The position numbers were made by a program, and so were the translations under genes. This document shows, piece after piece, positions 24,302 through 35,260 of a stretch of 64,000 nt of DNA. Origin of the DNA: Scilla litardierei (Eukaryota > Streptophyta > Magnoliopsida > Asparagales > Asparagaceae); NCBI GenBank assembly GCA_030789695.1, contig CM061142.1, positions 566,113,281-566,177,280 on the forward strand. Reading direction: 5' to 3'. Below the pieces are notes generated by a model, which was not told where the DNA came from, made no database searches, and saw only the letters and a program-made list of their open reading frames with translations. How positions within the stretch are numbered: the first letter of the stretch is position 1; the number at the start of each line of letters is the position of its first letter.

Positions 24302-25036
24302 ATGTGCATCCTTTGCTACCTTCGGGGCACTTCAACTCATGGCATCCTTCTTCGTCCTAGCCCTCTTTCGCTCATCGCCTTTTCTGATGCCGACTGGGTG
24401 GGTGACCCGACATATCGACAATTTATCAATGGCTTCTGTGTTTTCCTCGGCAAGAGTCCCATCACCTGGAGTGCTAAGAAGCAGTCATCCGTCACCCACA
24501 GCTCGACAGAATCGGAGTATCGATCACTGTCTCTCACCACCAAAGAACTAATATGGATCAAACTCCTCTTCTCTGACCTTCACATCCATCTTCATGATAT
24601 GCCTATCATCTGGTGTGACAATAAGTTGGTAATCTCCCTATCTTCCAATCCAGTCTTCCATTCTCGGACAAAACACTTCACCATTGACTACCATTTCATC
24701 AGAGAACAAGTACTTTCGGGCAATCTTCATGTACATCATACTTCCACTGAAGACAACTCGGCTGACATCTTTACCAAAAGTCTTCATGCGGATTGTTTCG
24801 AGCTTATTCGTGCCAAATTGTTCAGCATTTCTGTCGATCAGTTTGCGGGGGCGTATAAGGAATATCAAACAAATCACGCAAGTCAACCAAATCTCCCCAA
24901 TATCCGACGATCATCATTGTCACCTCCATCAGATAGTGACCCGGTCCATTGCACCAAATCTTGCCAAGATCCGCAATCAATGTTTGTTAATAAATCTAGA
25001 TTTCTCTCCTCATGTAAATTACTATTATACCCTTGA
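24302..25036 (+). CDS. pol: RNase H domain of element G, open into the 3' LTR
   Basis: C-terminal part of Pol, which degrades the RNA of the RNA:DNA hybrid. The 244-codon frame has MCILCYLRGTSTHGILL, FSDADWVGD (Asp), SSTESEYRSL (Glu), WCDNKLVISLS (Asp) and SRTKHFTIDYHFI: all the copia RNase H landmarks. There is no stop at the LTR border; the frame runs about 61 codons into the LTR and ends at 25036. Its upstream Pol partners are broken, so it is likely an unused domain, but its own frame is intact. Confidence 0.85.
   Translation: MCILCYLRGTSTHGILLRPSPLSLIAFSDADWVGDPTYRQFINGFCVFLGKSPITWSAKKQSSVTHSSTESEYRSLSLTTKELIWIKLLFSDLHIHLHDMPIIWCDNKLVISLSSNPVFHSRTKHFTIDYHFIREQVLSGNLHVHHTSTEDNSADIFTKSLHADCFELIRAKLFSISVDQFAGAYKEYQTNHASQPNLPNIRRSSLSPPSDSDPVHCTKSCQDPQSMFVNKSRFLSSCKLLLYP
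24841..24853 (+). promoter_or_regulatory. Polypurine tract of element G
   Basis: TTTGCGGGGGCG just before the 3' LTR. It is shorter than usual and interrupted by C, but correctly placed. It lies inside the open Pol frame. Confidence 0.6.
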
Positions 25037-25137
25037 TACTCTATATATTTAAACACATCATGAGAAATGAAAAATTAAGCTGGTTTCTCTCATCTTCTTC
25101 TACCCGTCGTATATTTTCCATTAATATAATTTCTTCA
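24854..25137 (+). repeat. 3' LTR of element G (284 bp)
   Basis: TATAAGGAATATC...TAATTTCTTCA, matching the 5' LTR except for the latter's extra 141-bp-offset copy, single-base changes and small indels. Followed by CTCAG, the likely target duplication, and by phosphatase exon sequence. Confidence 0.92.
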
Positions 25138-25200
25138 CTCAGGAGCCAGGATCCAATGTTGTTGCGTATGGAACTGATGACAACAAGCTCGAGGCCTTTG

Positions 25201-26088
25201 CAATTTAAAGAGACTTGATCTTCACAAATTAAGCTGTGGGACTTGATTTTTTTTTCCTCTTTAACAATTTAAAGAGATTCTTATACTCGTTCGTCGAAAT
25301 ATAATTAGATTGTTAGATTGTTTAAAAACAAAATACAAAGAACCTGCTATTTTTTTTTGTTTTTCATCGTATGGCATTATGTTGATAAGCTCCCCCAGTT
25401 TCTGATCTTATTACTAAATATCAATGGCATTGATATTGGATCATCAATCAATCTAACACAGTGCAAAACTCAATGGCCAACTATTTTCTCAATCTTACGA
25501 AAGGGAAGTGAGCATAAAATTCTTTTTTCATGTAAAACCTTTGGATTTGCGGCTGGTGGATGAGGAGGCAAAACCCCTTGGATTCGCATGATATTTAGTG
25601 TTTTGATGTCTTAGAACATGTTGATCAAAATGAACAGTCCCGATCCTCCAAAAAAAAAAAACAATGGAGGGCGGAGTTTTAGATGTGTATATGAGGCTTA
25701 GTCTCATATGTCATATGATATCCGTTACTCGTACATCTAATTTTGCATATGTCGCTATTAGCGGGGTGAAACGACACCGTTTAAACCATTTATTCACCGT
25801 TACAACAAGCCATACAAAGCAGCACAGAGTTCATCTCCTCTCTGGTACTCCATAAAGCGTGCGTCTACGCGCATTGTTGTCCTCTCCTCTTATTCTGCAT
25901 ACGGTGAGGAACATTCTCAATTGACTATCAGATATTTGCACAATTAGTAGCAGTAAATATAGAGTCTATATCTCCTACAGATGAGGAAAAAATATTTTTT
26001 AAAAAGTTCCATTATACAGATGTGTACTACTTCGGTAGCATAAAACATAGCAGGCAACAACTTTGTTTTTGATGCTGTGATTTTCTAG
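25201..26088. other. Intron or deleted middle of the phosphatase pseudogene
   Basis: No phosphatase coding is readable here, though the middle third of the protein would be expected. AT-rich sequence with several T-tracts. GGGGTGAAACGACACCGTTT at 25760-25779 is a promoter- or repeat-like motif of unknown origin. Confidence 0.55.
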
Positions 26089-26230
26089 GAAAATACACTC
26101 CTCAATACGAGTGGCTTGAGGCCGAGTTCAAGAGGGTAAACAGATCCGAGACCCCATGGCTGATAGTTCTGAATAACGTCCCGCGTTACAACACCTACAA
26201 CTACCACTACATGACAGGGGAGACCATGAG

Positions 26231-26386
26231 TAGGGATGGTAATGGGCATATGACCAAAGCCCGATTGGGCTTCCAATTGGGCATGCTGCCACATTGACAT
26301 CCAAGGATTAGTAGGGATGGCAATATGGCAGCATGCCCAATTGGAAGCCCAATCGGGCTTTGGGCATATGCCCATTACCACCCCTA
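26231..26386. mobile_element. hAT-type foldback MITE (156 bp) in a phosphatase exon
   Basis: Two nearly perfect inverted arms beginning TAGGGATGGTAATGGGC and ending GCCCATTACCACCCCTA, with a short spacer at about 26299-26322. Flanking ACCATGAG (26223-26230) and ACCATGAC (26387-26394) give a 7/8 match to an 8-bp duplication, the hAT hallmark. Removing it restores GETMTVQFQ in the phosphatase. Confidence 0.9.
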
Positions 26387-26956
26387 ACCATGACGGTGCA
26401 GTTCCAGTCGTGGTTTGTTAAGAACAAAGTCGACATCGTGTTTGCTGGCCATGTTCATGCCTATGAAAGATCAGTATCTTCTTTTTCGTCGTCTTCTTCT
26501 TCTTCCAAAGCGCTTAATTTACTTGTCTTTTAAAACCAAAAATACGAATAGTAAAGTTTTATGTTTACAGAATCGCATATCAAACATAGCATACAACATT
26601 ACGGATAAAGCATGTAACCCGGTAGAGGATGAATCTGCGCCTGTTTATATCACCATTGGCGCTGGAGGAATTATTGAAGGACTAGCGAAAGAATAAGTTG
26701 CAATACTTGTGATTGCAATATCACCGTTGTCTTGATCTTTCTTTTTAATTGATCTCGGTTGTTGAATTGCAGGTTTGTTGACTACTCGTGGCACCGCAAC
26801 CAGGACGGAGAAGAATCCGTCGTCGGGGATTCTGTACGGTTCCACAATAGGTATTGGCGACCCTGCGGGTAGGGTATGGCACCACGATGAGGGTTAGAGG
26901 GATAAAAATCTTGGTTTCTTGGAGCATTTTGTTCTTGTAGAGATTTGTGACGCGCG

Positions 26957-26960
26957 CGCG

Positions 26961-27005
<45 letters not shown>
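26957..27005. repeat. Homopolymer G tract
   Basis: About 49 consecutive G after a CGCGCG run. Such a tract is unusual in plant DNA and is a likely sequencing or assembly weak point. It lies 85 bp after the phosphatase stop. Confidence 0.9.
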
Positions 27006-27006
<1 letters not shown>

Positions 27007-27840
27007 TGCACTGGAAAATCTTTAACTAGTTGAGTTTTGAATGCAAACCTTAGCGAAAATTCTTAGTATTCGCATTCTGTTTGGCTAATATTCATATGAT
27101 ATTTGCATAATCAAATATTTATTTAAAGTCAATTGATTAATTGTAACAAGGCATGCTGCTGTGTATCCATATTCATCAAGATTTGGATAGATCAACATAA
27201 TTCAGATGGATTACTAGTAACCGTTCATGTCTCTGTTTCTTATCACAAGTATGTGTGATCATCTCCTTTGCTATTTCTGTTGAATATTGAAATAATAGTT
27301 ACATTATCATCAATACATGAACTTAGTGTTTTACTCTTCAGAAACAGATGTCAGATATATATAACTCAGGGGTCTCGCTTGGCATCTTGGAAAATGACCC
27401 GCCTCTTTTCCTCGTCAGCCTCCGCGCTGCATCAGTAGCATATATATGAGTTGCCTGCAGGAAAACTATCACCATAGGGGCAAAAGCACCTCACCGCTAA
27501 CGCTGCTGCATTTAGGCTCCGATACTCATGATTTAGCATGAGTTTATGTACAAGCCACAGCCACCAAATGGGGCATAGAATGAACATGAAGGAATGAAAA
27601 ATTAGTGTACATAGAGAGCGACAAGGGGAAACAACGCTTTGGGGCTCCATTTTGTTGAACCATTTTTGACTCCGGGGCACTGTTGGGTTTTGTAACCAGC
27701 CGGCCAGTCCAGTTAGATCATAACGGCCCCGCTGCTGCCCCCATTGCCCGATGTATATGTGCAGTTTGCACAGCATCCAGCTAGGTTTCTTCCTTTTTTT
27801 AGCAAAGAGATAAGCTCCAAGTCAGGGAAGTGTCTCTTTA
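27006..27840. other. Region downstream of symplekin stop, no gene seen
   Basis: Lies 3' of the symplekin stop on the minus strand, so its right part may be symplekin 3' UTR. No polyadenylation signal stood out. The 114-codon minus-strand frame at 27776-27432 shows no family resemblance. Confidence 0.5.
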
Positions 27841-27961
27841 TCATGAAAGGGTTGAGCTGTGGACTGAATTAGCATCTGAAGTTTGCAATGCTGCAGCAGG
27901 TGTAAATGATCTTGTAGGTGCCTGCTGTGATTCACCAAGACCTAATACTTGTAGTGTCGGT
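27841..27961 (-). CDS. Symplekin, last exon
   Basis: Symplekin is the scaffold linking CPSF and CstF in nuclear pre-mRNA 3'-end cleavage and polyadenylation. This exon (121 nt) encodes PTLQVLGLGESQQAPT and ends SVHSSTLS with a TGA at 27841-27843, the usual plant symplekin C-terminus (SSVHGxTLT-like). The acceptor TTGAATGCAG is at 27962-27971. The upstream exon ends TCTAG and this one starts A, so the split codon AGA (Arg) joins the frame: ...SLS-R-PTLQ. Together with the three other exons, 117 codons plus stop are continuous with no stop or frameshift. The intron before it is 7.2 kb. Confidence 0.85.
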
Positions 27962-28987
27962 CTGCATTCAATAAACCAAGTAGGGAATATTAATCAAAGA
28001 ATCGGCAGCATATACATATTAGCATGAATTCATTCGATAAAACAACAGAAAACACTAATCAAAAAACTGCTGCAATATACAGATTAAAATGCCCGCATTG
28101 CAATTATGCAGCTGAAAACAAGAAACAAAGAATTGTCAAAATATACTGTAAGATTAACACTCTCCATCACAGGTTCCTCTTTTTATTCAAAAAAAAATTA
28201 AGATAGTTCACAAAAAGTTAAGATAGTACAATATGATTCTAGCTGGCATGGAAGACAGCATCATGAAATAGCGCTCTATATCAGTTTGTACTATGCTTAT
28301 GACACCAAATTAAAACTTAAGAAGCAAGAAAAGTAAAATTCTGAACAAAATTATATAGGCTTGCCAATGCGACCATATGGTATAATAGTAGTGCAAACCC
28401 CCCATCACAAACCACAAAAGACAGTAGGTTTACACCTGAAACAGACCCATCCATTGACAGTTTGATCAGCTCGATGCTAGGTCTACATTCTTCCGTATTG
28501 ACTAGGTGACATGGCCTGGTCATCAGATCATATAGTTCATGTCCTAACCATTACCAAGGCTATTAGCCAAGTCTCGTGAACTACAGAAACGGCTGCAATG
28601 TAATTGTTATTATTTTCTCTGGCTTGATATACCCCAACAGCGTGAACCATGCACCATTATAGGCAAATTCCACTTGGTGAGTGTATTGGTAAATGATATT
28701 CATGTCTCATTCTGCTCTCGAAAATGTAGCACTGAGAGCAGAATGAGACACTGAGTGGATTATACATCTACTTGATCTGAAGGTACCACATCAGCGGTGG
28801 ATTTTCAAATATAAAGATCACATCCCAATGGCGCGGATTTTCATCTTGAAAAATATGCATCTTTATATTTGCATGAGAGTATTTGCATCGGCATAGCTAA
28901 GTTACTTTCATTAATATTCAATAAAATCATTATCCTAAATACTTTTAAGAGTATCACATGCTCAACCATATTCCAAGATATATAAAT
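27962..28987 (-). other. Symplekin last intron, distal part
   Basis: Intron sequence between the last exon and the hAT insertion. No coding or RNA gene seen. A short inverted repeat (TGTCTCATTCTGCTCTC / GAGAGCAGAATGAGACA) lies near 28703-28752. Confidence 0.6.
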
Positions 28988-29533
28988 CAAGGTTAGATGT
29001 CTCAGTCTCGGTTTCGTTCTTCCGGAAATTTAGGTTTCGGTTTCGGTTTCGCCCATCTGGACGGTTTTGGAGGTTAGTTTCATTTCGTCCATATCTGTAG
29101 TTTCAGTAGTTTCGGTTTGGGTATCAGTTTCAGTTTCGGTGATACGTTAAATATGTATGTACACACAAATGCATTTTATATATACAGTTATATGTTATTC
29201 TATACATATAAATACACCGATAATTTATACTAGATATATGTGTAGAAAATATTTAGCTGGAACTTATCTTGGACCACAGCCAGCCCATCATTATTTTATT
29301 AATATAAAAGAATAACAATAAAAAAGGAGGCATAAATTTGTCCTCATAATACGAAAAAATGAATAAAATAAATCAAAAGATAAAAAAATCACATTCTAAG
29401 TTAGTATCATCCAGGTGTGGTGCAGAGCACTATGAAAAGAAATATTGCACCTGTTCCGACCTTAAAATGATATCATGTTATCATACGTGGAGGGCCAGCT
29501 CGGCTCGATGAAAAACTTGTCATGACCGCCAAA

Positions 29534-32420
29534 TCACATTTGAACTGTCCTATATTGATTATCATAATCTACATAGATATCAGAATGTTTGTACGGTGCA
29601 AAAGAATCGTCATGATTGCCTGAGTATTCACTAAAACACAGTTCATAATCATTACCTCCATAATAATCAGAAAAACATTGATACCCATGATAATCAAATA
29701 GTCCAACGTAAGTATCGTCCCCACTATTCTTCACTTTGATGCTGCATTTCATATCTATATACACATGCGAATGTATTGTATCATAAGCATAGTTCCTACT
29801 TATCTCAGTAAGACGATCGTATTCCGAAGCACCGCAATCGTCATTTGTAAGACCTTGGTCATTGGGAGACGAATCATCGCTTTCTTGTCGAGTGACTGCC
29901 TTCTATCGATTGTACGTGAGATTCATTTGGATGTGAATTGGTTGCGACTGATTGCTTCTTATTTATTCTGCTTCCGTAAGCGCTTCGTCCAACCAAGGAC
30001 TTTCTATGTCATCGAGCACTCTGACTTCTGTCTCCCTAGCCTATTCTACAAACGAAGCATTCTCATGGAAAGTGTGGTCTAAGTCAATTAGTTGGTCATC
30101 CTTCTTGCTCCTCTGCACATGTCTTTGTCTCAGCCTCATTTTATAACATAGACCAACTTTTTAAATGTTCCATTGTTAGCATATTCCTGGTCTGTGTAAA
30201 TAAATGAGAAGGTGGTCCAGTCTCATGTAATGTTGGAAGAAGAGACCGTTTGACTTAAAACACGAACAGCTAAGCATGTAAGACTCGGAGCGTGCGCTGC
30301 CAATGATTGACCATCATTGAGCGACAAGTTCTCTTGGCCAGAAAATATAGAGCAGTTTATGGGGTACATATATGAATCTAAAACTCTTATAGTTACATGA
30401 AGTGACCTATTTTATCGCAATATCTGCCTTTTTAGAGCTGAAATGAGCAACTCTTGTCCTGTATAACTCCATATACAATTATCATGCATAATTCCAGAAT
30501 GTGAACGACTGCATCAAATTGTATATATCAAGATAAAAAATACACAAAAACCATTTACCTCTCTTTCTATACCAAGTTGCTTCGAGATGTCTAATTCCAA
30601 CCTCTCAACCACATATCTAAATCCAACCAGCACCATGTTGTCATTTACTACAATGGAGTTTTATAAATGAGGATTCAAAAAAAACCTGCAATTAAAGTAA
30701 TTTATGTAAATAAATGATCTGCATCACATTAAGTTTAACTACAGATAAATAAAAAAATACAGCATTCATCTGTGGCATGAATATCTTGATAAATCTGCAT
30801 ATCCCATCTTTTATCGATCATGTCCCACAATTTTTTGTATCCTCTACCAATATTATTTCGAATTTCTTATATCCCCTGGTCCATGGCCTCGCATAGGTAA
30901 CCCATTTCGGCCGTACCATCGTTGTCAGCCATTCATAGAATTTTCACCAACGGCTCAAATATGATGATAACATTAAAGATTTTTTTTGCTAGAAGTCATA
31001 ACCGTGAATCAGATTGTACACGTTATTTCCAACGGTAATATCTTTTGGTTTGAACTTAGGAAAGTTGGACCATTCACTTGAGGTGATCATTCTTCGGAAA
31101 TCATCTCGATGCATGTACATAGTCCAATGCAATAAAATGAGTTGCAAATCTTGTGATCTTAGGCCTGATCAACTCTGTGACATGTCTCTTCTCATCAAGC
31201 TGAGCACACATCCTTTATTTTATATAAATCTCGTTACCATTTAACTTTGTGCAACAATATTTTTGACTTCCTCTTCTTTTGCCATACGAGAAAAATATCA
31301 AGGCAATACAATGTCTCACACGGAGTCCAATACAGATATAGTCTTTTTTGCATCAACTGCCCAGCTGATTTGTAATTTGTTCCGTTGTCAGTAACTACTT
31401 GGACTACTCTATGCTCTCTAATTATTTCTATATATTTGTCCATAAGTTCAAAAATGTATGAACTATTCTGGAAGCAATCAATTGCATCTATCGAGTCCAA
31501 GAATACTGTTTCGTATCTCGAATACACAAAAAATTTATAATCTTCTTTCTGTTCTATGTTGTCCATCAGAGTATGCAAACATACTCATCCCAATGACTGA
31601 AAAGTTTAAATATATTTTTTGGTCTCTTCAAAATCCATGTCTAAATACGTATGTGAAAGCTCCAAAGCAGTAGGTGAAGAAATGTCACGACCTACTTCCA
31701 TAAAACATCTACCATGGACTTGTAATAAGGACTATTGACCTATGTAATATGGCTGAAGTAAAAATTTGGCAGCACTTTGGCCGACAAGAGATGACATTAT
31801 TCATGTCACTCACTAATGCGGGCTTTATGCTTGACTGGGTTTTACCCTTCTTCGTTAAATAAAAAGAGTCGGCACCGAATTTGAGAACACCAGTTGGTCT
31901 ACCAGTAGGTTCAACATCGCGAGCAGAACTACATGTGAACATACCAACAATTTTACTGGCACGACTACCCGATCTAGCTAGCCCAGAGGCCCCAGACGAC
32001 CCTGCTCTTGTCTTTCTGCTAGCATGTCTAATTTTTTCTTCGGCATGTTCTTGTCTACTTGCTCTAAGAGCTCTTCCAAGGTCTCTTGTTTCCTCGGTTT
32101 CATCCACATCTGAGTCATCTTAGATTTCCTCATTCGGCCTTGCCCTTAACTCATCAATCATCTTCTCAAATTTTTTGATGTATCCCTTCTTTTCTCTTCT
32201 CAAATATGTGTGCCTTAATCTCTGCACGTAATCTCAGCACGCACTTCTTACGTTATTTCAGAATACGTCATCACATCCCGAAAATTCATGTCAAGTGTTC
32301 CTTAAGGCATGTAATACCTTCATGCATTTTCTTTTAGACATTATTTGTACCTTATATGTTTATAGTCGTTTCCAACCATTTTACAATGAGCCCACACAAT
32401 ATCCAACACTTTCTCCTTTA
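29534..32420 (-). pseudogene. hAT transposase B (BED finger, DUF659, Tyr-rich tail), decayed
   Basis: Minus-strand transposase broken by many stops. At 32420-32210 it aligns in DNA with the BED-finger start of copy D. At 32107-31709 comes an acidic and Ser/Arg-rich linker (ARSGSRASKIVGMF, DVEPTGRPTGVLK, DSFYLTKKGKTQSSIK), then at 31578-31234 the DUF659/RNase H-like part (YSRYETVFLDSIDAIDCFQN, REHRVVQVVTDNGTNYK). At 29764-29534 the tail (GLFDYHGYQCFSDYYGGNDY, APYKHSDIYVDYDNQY) is present. The dimerisation region lies unread between. Copy B reads Gln where copy D has a stop (KKGKT-Q-SS), showing that copies decayed independently. Confidence 0.85.
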
Positions 32421-32660
32421 GAGTTCTCCACGCCATTTTAATTAGTGTTAATAACTGAAAACAACATATAACGATGTAAAATTGTAGTGAAAAATACAAA
32501 CAGTTATAGTGCAAAATATTAAAAATTATAGGAAAAAAATTTCTTGTCCGAATAGCATGGCAAACTTGTACTTAACTTGTAAGCATGTAACATGCATGTA
32601 AGATAACATGTATGTAATTTGTAAACTTGTAAGCATGTAACGATTTAGAATGTATGTAAC

Positions 32661-32868
32661 TTATACAAAACTTGTAAACATGTAAGCATGTAATTTGTAC
32701 ATATGTAACATGTATATAATTTGTAAGTATGTACTAAAATGTATTAGTTTTTTGAAAGACCTACTTATACAAAACTTGTAAACATGTAAGCATGTAATTT
32801 GTACATATGGAACATGTATATAATTTGTAAGTATGTACTAAAATGTATTAGTTTTTTGAAAGACCTAC
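32661..32868. repeat. Two-copy tandem repeat, 104-bp unit
   Basis: TTATACAAAACTTGTAAACA starts copies at 32661 and 32765; each continues through CATGTAAGCATGTAATTTG and ends GAAAGACCTAC. The copies are almost identical, so the duplication is recent compared with the host element. Confidence 0.9.
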
Positions 32869-34442
32869 TTCTAACATTTATGAAATACCTCTAAATAACT
32901 TTCTAGAAATTTTAGTATTAGTTTCTAAATTTTTTATTAATTCTAACCTCTTTTATTACCATTTATTTATTTTAGATAAATGAGATCATACTAAATACTT
33001 AACGTAATAGATGAATTTTTTCTTGAAATTTTTACTATTAATTAAATTCAGTGTATTTTTACTGTATTAAAGTTTTCATAGTAATTTACAATATTGTAAA
33101 TTTGCATGTATTAAATAATATATATTAAACGTCAAAAGAAAAATAAATTAATTTTATTGTAGATTAGAATTATAAATGATTTAATACTTGGTATAATAGA
33201 TAATATAATCAATAAGTTTTTTACTAGAAATTTTTTAGTAATTAAGTAGTAATTTACGGTATACTAGTAATTATAAATGAGTAAATACTAGAGATGTACT
33301 GCATTTTAATTTTAATTCTAATTATGCATTAATTTATACCTAATTATGCAGTAATTAAGTAACATATGTTATTCACATGGCATATTTCCCTAATCATACT
33401 CCATCCTTCAAAGAGAATGACAAACTTATAAATAAAATTGAATCTGTTTAGCTAAATGTAGAGTGCGAATAAATTCAGCTTAACGAGTGGGTCATCTTCA
33501 CATTTTGTTCAAAAAAGTACCAATATTCACAAGTATGTCATTCAATTCATTAACAATGTTTTAAAGTAAACAGCAAAGTTGTAAATACATGAAACCTTTT
33601 GAGCCAATGTGTAGGATGACTGGCAGCTAGCGGTGACTGCTGCCATTCACCCAATAAATAGCTCAACATATTACTCCTATTTAGAATTATGTCATTCAGC
33701 TTAATTCATCATGTTTTAATGTAATGACAAATAAGGGCAAATGTGTACCGTGATTTGCAGAGCTCATAAATAACGGTCGCCGTTCTGTTCGTCGAGTAAC
33801 GAAGTTGAAAGGAATCCAAAATAACCCTAGGTCCTGAGCGCCGGCGAAATATTTCTTCGGCGAAAATTATGCTGGCAAAAAATTAAGGCCTCTACAGCTC
33901 CTCGCCCTCGGCCCTCAACCGTGGATGGTGATTGAAGTAGATTGATGGAGCTCAATCGTTCAGGGCCTTGCTCTCGCCCTCAATCGTCGACTTTGAAAAT
34001 TGATTGGTGTGAAAGGTAAGAAAGTTTAAGCTTATGTCTTCACTTGATGAGATATGCATTCTTTTCCCTTCTCTTTTTATGGCAATTTCTTCTCTCTAAA
34101 CTCACATAATCTGGCAAAGTTTTTTTTCGTTTTTGTCTTGATGTATCTTGTGATTCACGTGAAAGTTTCTGGGGGGATTAACTCACAGGGAAAAAGTTTC
34201 ACAGAAAAGTTTGTAGTGGAATCAACACAGGGGGTTTTACTTTTTTGGCCTGCTGCAAGCTCTCACCTAAACTTTTTTTCTTTGACTTCTACCACAGTTT
34301 CTTGCCAAAACCCTTGGGTCAAGGGTTTCGACCGAAACCAAGTTTTTCTACAAGTATCAGTATCGTTTGCCAACGATACCGATACAGCCAATACCAATGA
34401 TACCAACTGGTATCGACCGAAACCTATATCCTTAATATAAAT

Positions 34443-35156
34443 ATATGCAGTGATATATAATGTAAGGCCTTATTATTCCCCCAAATCAAGCTTAATTTTT
34501 GTCTCCTTTGATTATACAATAGGCTGCCTCGCTGCCCCCAATCGGTGTGGTCAATACCATCTCCATCTTGATCTGCAATAATTTACAAGCTTCCAAAACA
34601 TCTGTCAAGTGCTCCTTTTTAACTAATGCTAAAAGTTCATTTTGCTACTCTTGTATAAATTCGTTAGAGACCATGAAAAGACATAACCTTGAATATTCCT
34701 ATGCTTTATTACATGTAGATCAAGATGAATGATGTTGATGTCCCCCCCCCCCCCCCCCCCCCCGCAAGTCCAATGTGGTTAGGTAGGTGGCATCAGACTT
34801 AACTGATGTTCTAGAAGATTCTGCCACAATATGATTGTTCTGGGAGTGTGGTTGAGACTTCTTATGCATATGCATATGTAATGTATGCATGTGTCCATGT
34901 TCTCAACATGAGGAGAACAAATGGCTATTACATAATGATTGATCAAACAACTTGTGGTTCGAAACGTGCTCAAACCTGCCTTTAAAGATTTAAGTAAGAT
35001 TTGCTGTACATCCCAAACTATTATTTCATATTTAGCAAAACTATAATATACTTCCGCTATATGCAATAAATAGTTTAATGGTCAAAAAAAGATTCAAGTA
35101 ACCAATATACTCATGGACAATTAATTACCACTGTGAACTGTCATAGTGAAAAGTAC
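34443..35156 (-). other. Symplekin last intron, proximal part
   Basis: Intron sequence between hAT B and the penultimate exon. Contains a C homopolymer at about 34742-34763. A coding-looking minus-strand stretch (VKKEHLTDVLEACKLLQIK, about 34640-34570) is not recognised and is skipped by the consistent exon phases. Confidence 0.55.
34742..34763. repeat. Homopolymer C tract
   Basis: About 22 consecutive C, possibly a polymorphic or mis-sequenced tract. It lies in the symplekin intron. Confidence 0.9.
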
Positions 35157-35260
35157 CTAGACAATGAAGTCCTAATGTTTGGCTGATTGGCATAAGCTAC
35201 AAGTGGACCACGTAAGTTGGCGTATTTGTTCAAAGCATTCTCGAGCTGTGGAGGTGGTAA
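35157..35260 (-). CDS. Symplekin, penultimate exon
   Basis: A 104-nt exon encoding LPPPQLENALNKYANLR, then GPLVAYANQPNIRTSLS. This is the conserved symplekin C-terminal motif (LPPPQLE..L.K...LR.PL..YA.QP..R). The acceptor TTCTTGCAG and donor TCTAG/GTACTT are canonical on the minus strand. It leaves two bases (AG) that pair with the A of the last exon. The preceding intron is only 80 bp. Confidence 0.9.

Larger units (their letters stand above)
19099..25137 (+). mobile_element. Ty1/copia element G, inserted in a phosphatase exon
   Basis: A nearly complete 6.0-kb element: 5' LTR 19099-19509, primer-binding site 19510-19521, gag-pol 19589-24853, polypurine tract and 3' LTR 24854-25137. It lies inside the phosphatase exon between VTHQ and EPGS. 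Flanks ATCAG (19094-19098) and CTCAG (25138-25142) match at four of five bases. Coding capacity is broken by stops and frameshifts and by an internal 894-bp duplication. Confidence 0.93.
19053..26872 (+). pseudogene. Purple acid phosphatase pseudogene (exon remnants)
   Basis: Plant purple acid phosphatases are secreted metallophosphoesterases that release phosphate. Remnants lie in order on the plus strand: 19053-19098 plus 25143-about 25200 (VGKGVVVSCVTHQ, then EPGSNVVAYG); 26089-26230 plus 26395-26473 ([28 protein letters not shown], then [20 protein letters not shown]); 26571-26693 ([18 protein letters not shown], then [11 protein letters not shown]); and 26773-26872 (DYSWHRNQDG, then NRYWRPCG and stop). 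Splice sites GT at 26474, AG at 26570 and AG at 26772 fit. The middle third, with the GDLG and GNHE metal-ligand motifs, is missing. The expected IGDGGNQEG reads [15 protein letters not shown] reads VLNNVP, and exon 3 ends in a premature TAA. A copia element and a MITE sit inside exons. Clearly dead. Confidence 0.88.
28988..34434 (-). mobile_element. hAT transposon B (5447 bp) in a symplekin intron
   Basis: Terminal sequences CAAGGTTAGATGTCTCAG (left) and ACCTATATCCTTA (right) resemble inverted ends of the other hAT copies here. They are flanked by a perfect 8-bp duplication, ATATAAAT, at 28980-28987 and 34435-34442. Subterminal GGTTTCGGT-type repeats sit at both ends. The interior holds a decayed minus-strand transposase. 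All three points fit the hAT superfamily. It lies in the 7.2-kb symplekin intron in the same orientation as the gene. Confidence 0.92.

Noticed and set aside
27432..27776. 114-codon minus-strand frame after symplekin
   Set aside because: Out of phase with the symplekin exons, lies beyond their stop, and has no recognisable motif.
34570..34690. Coding-looking minus-strand stretch (VKKEHLTDVLEACKLLQIK) as an extra symplekin exon
   Set aside because: The exons on either side join with a perfectly split Arg codon without it, and the text does not match the symplekin C-terminus.
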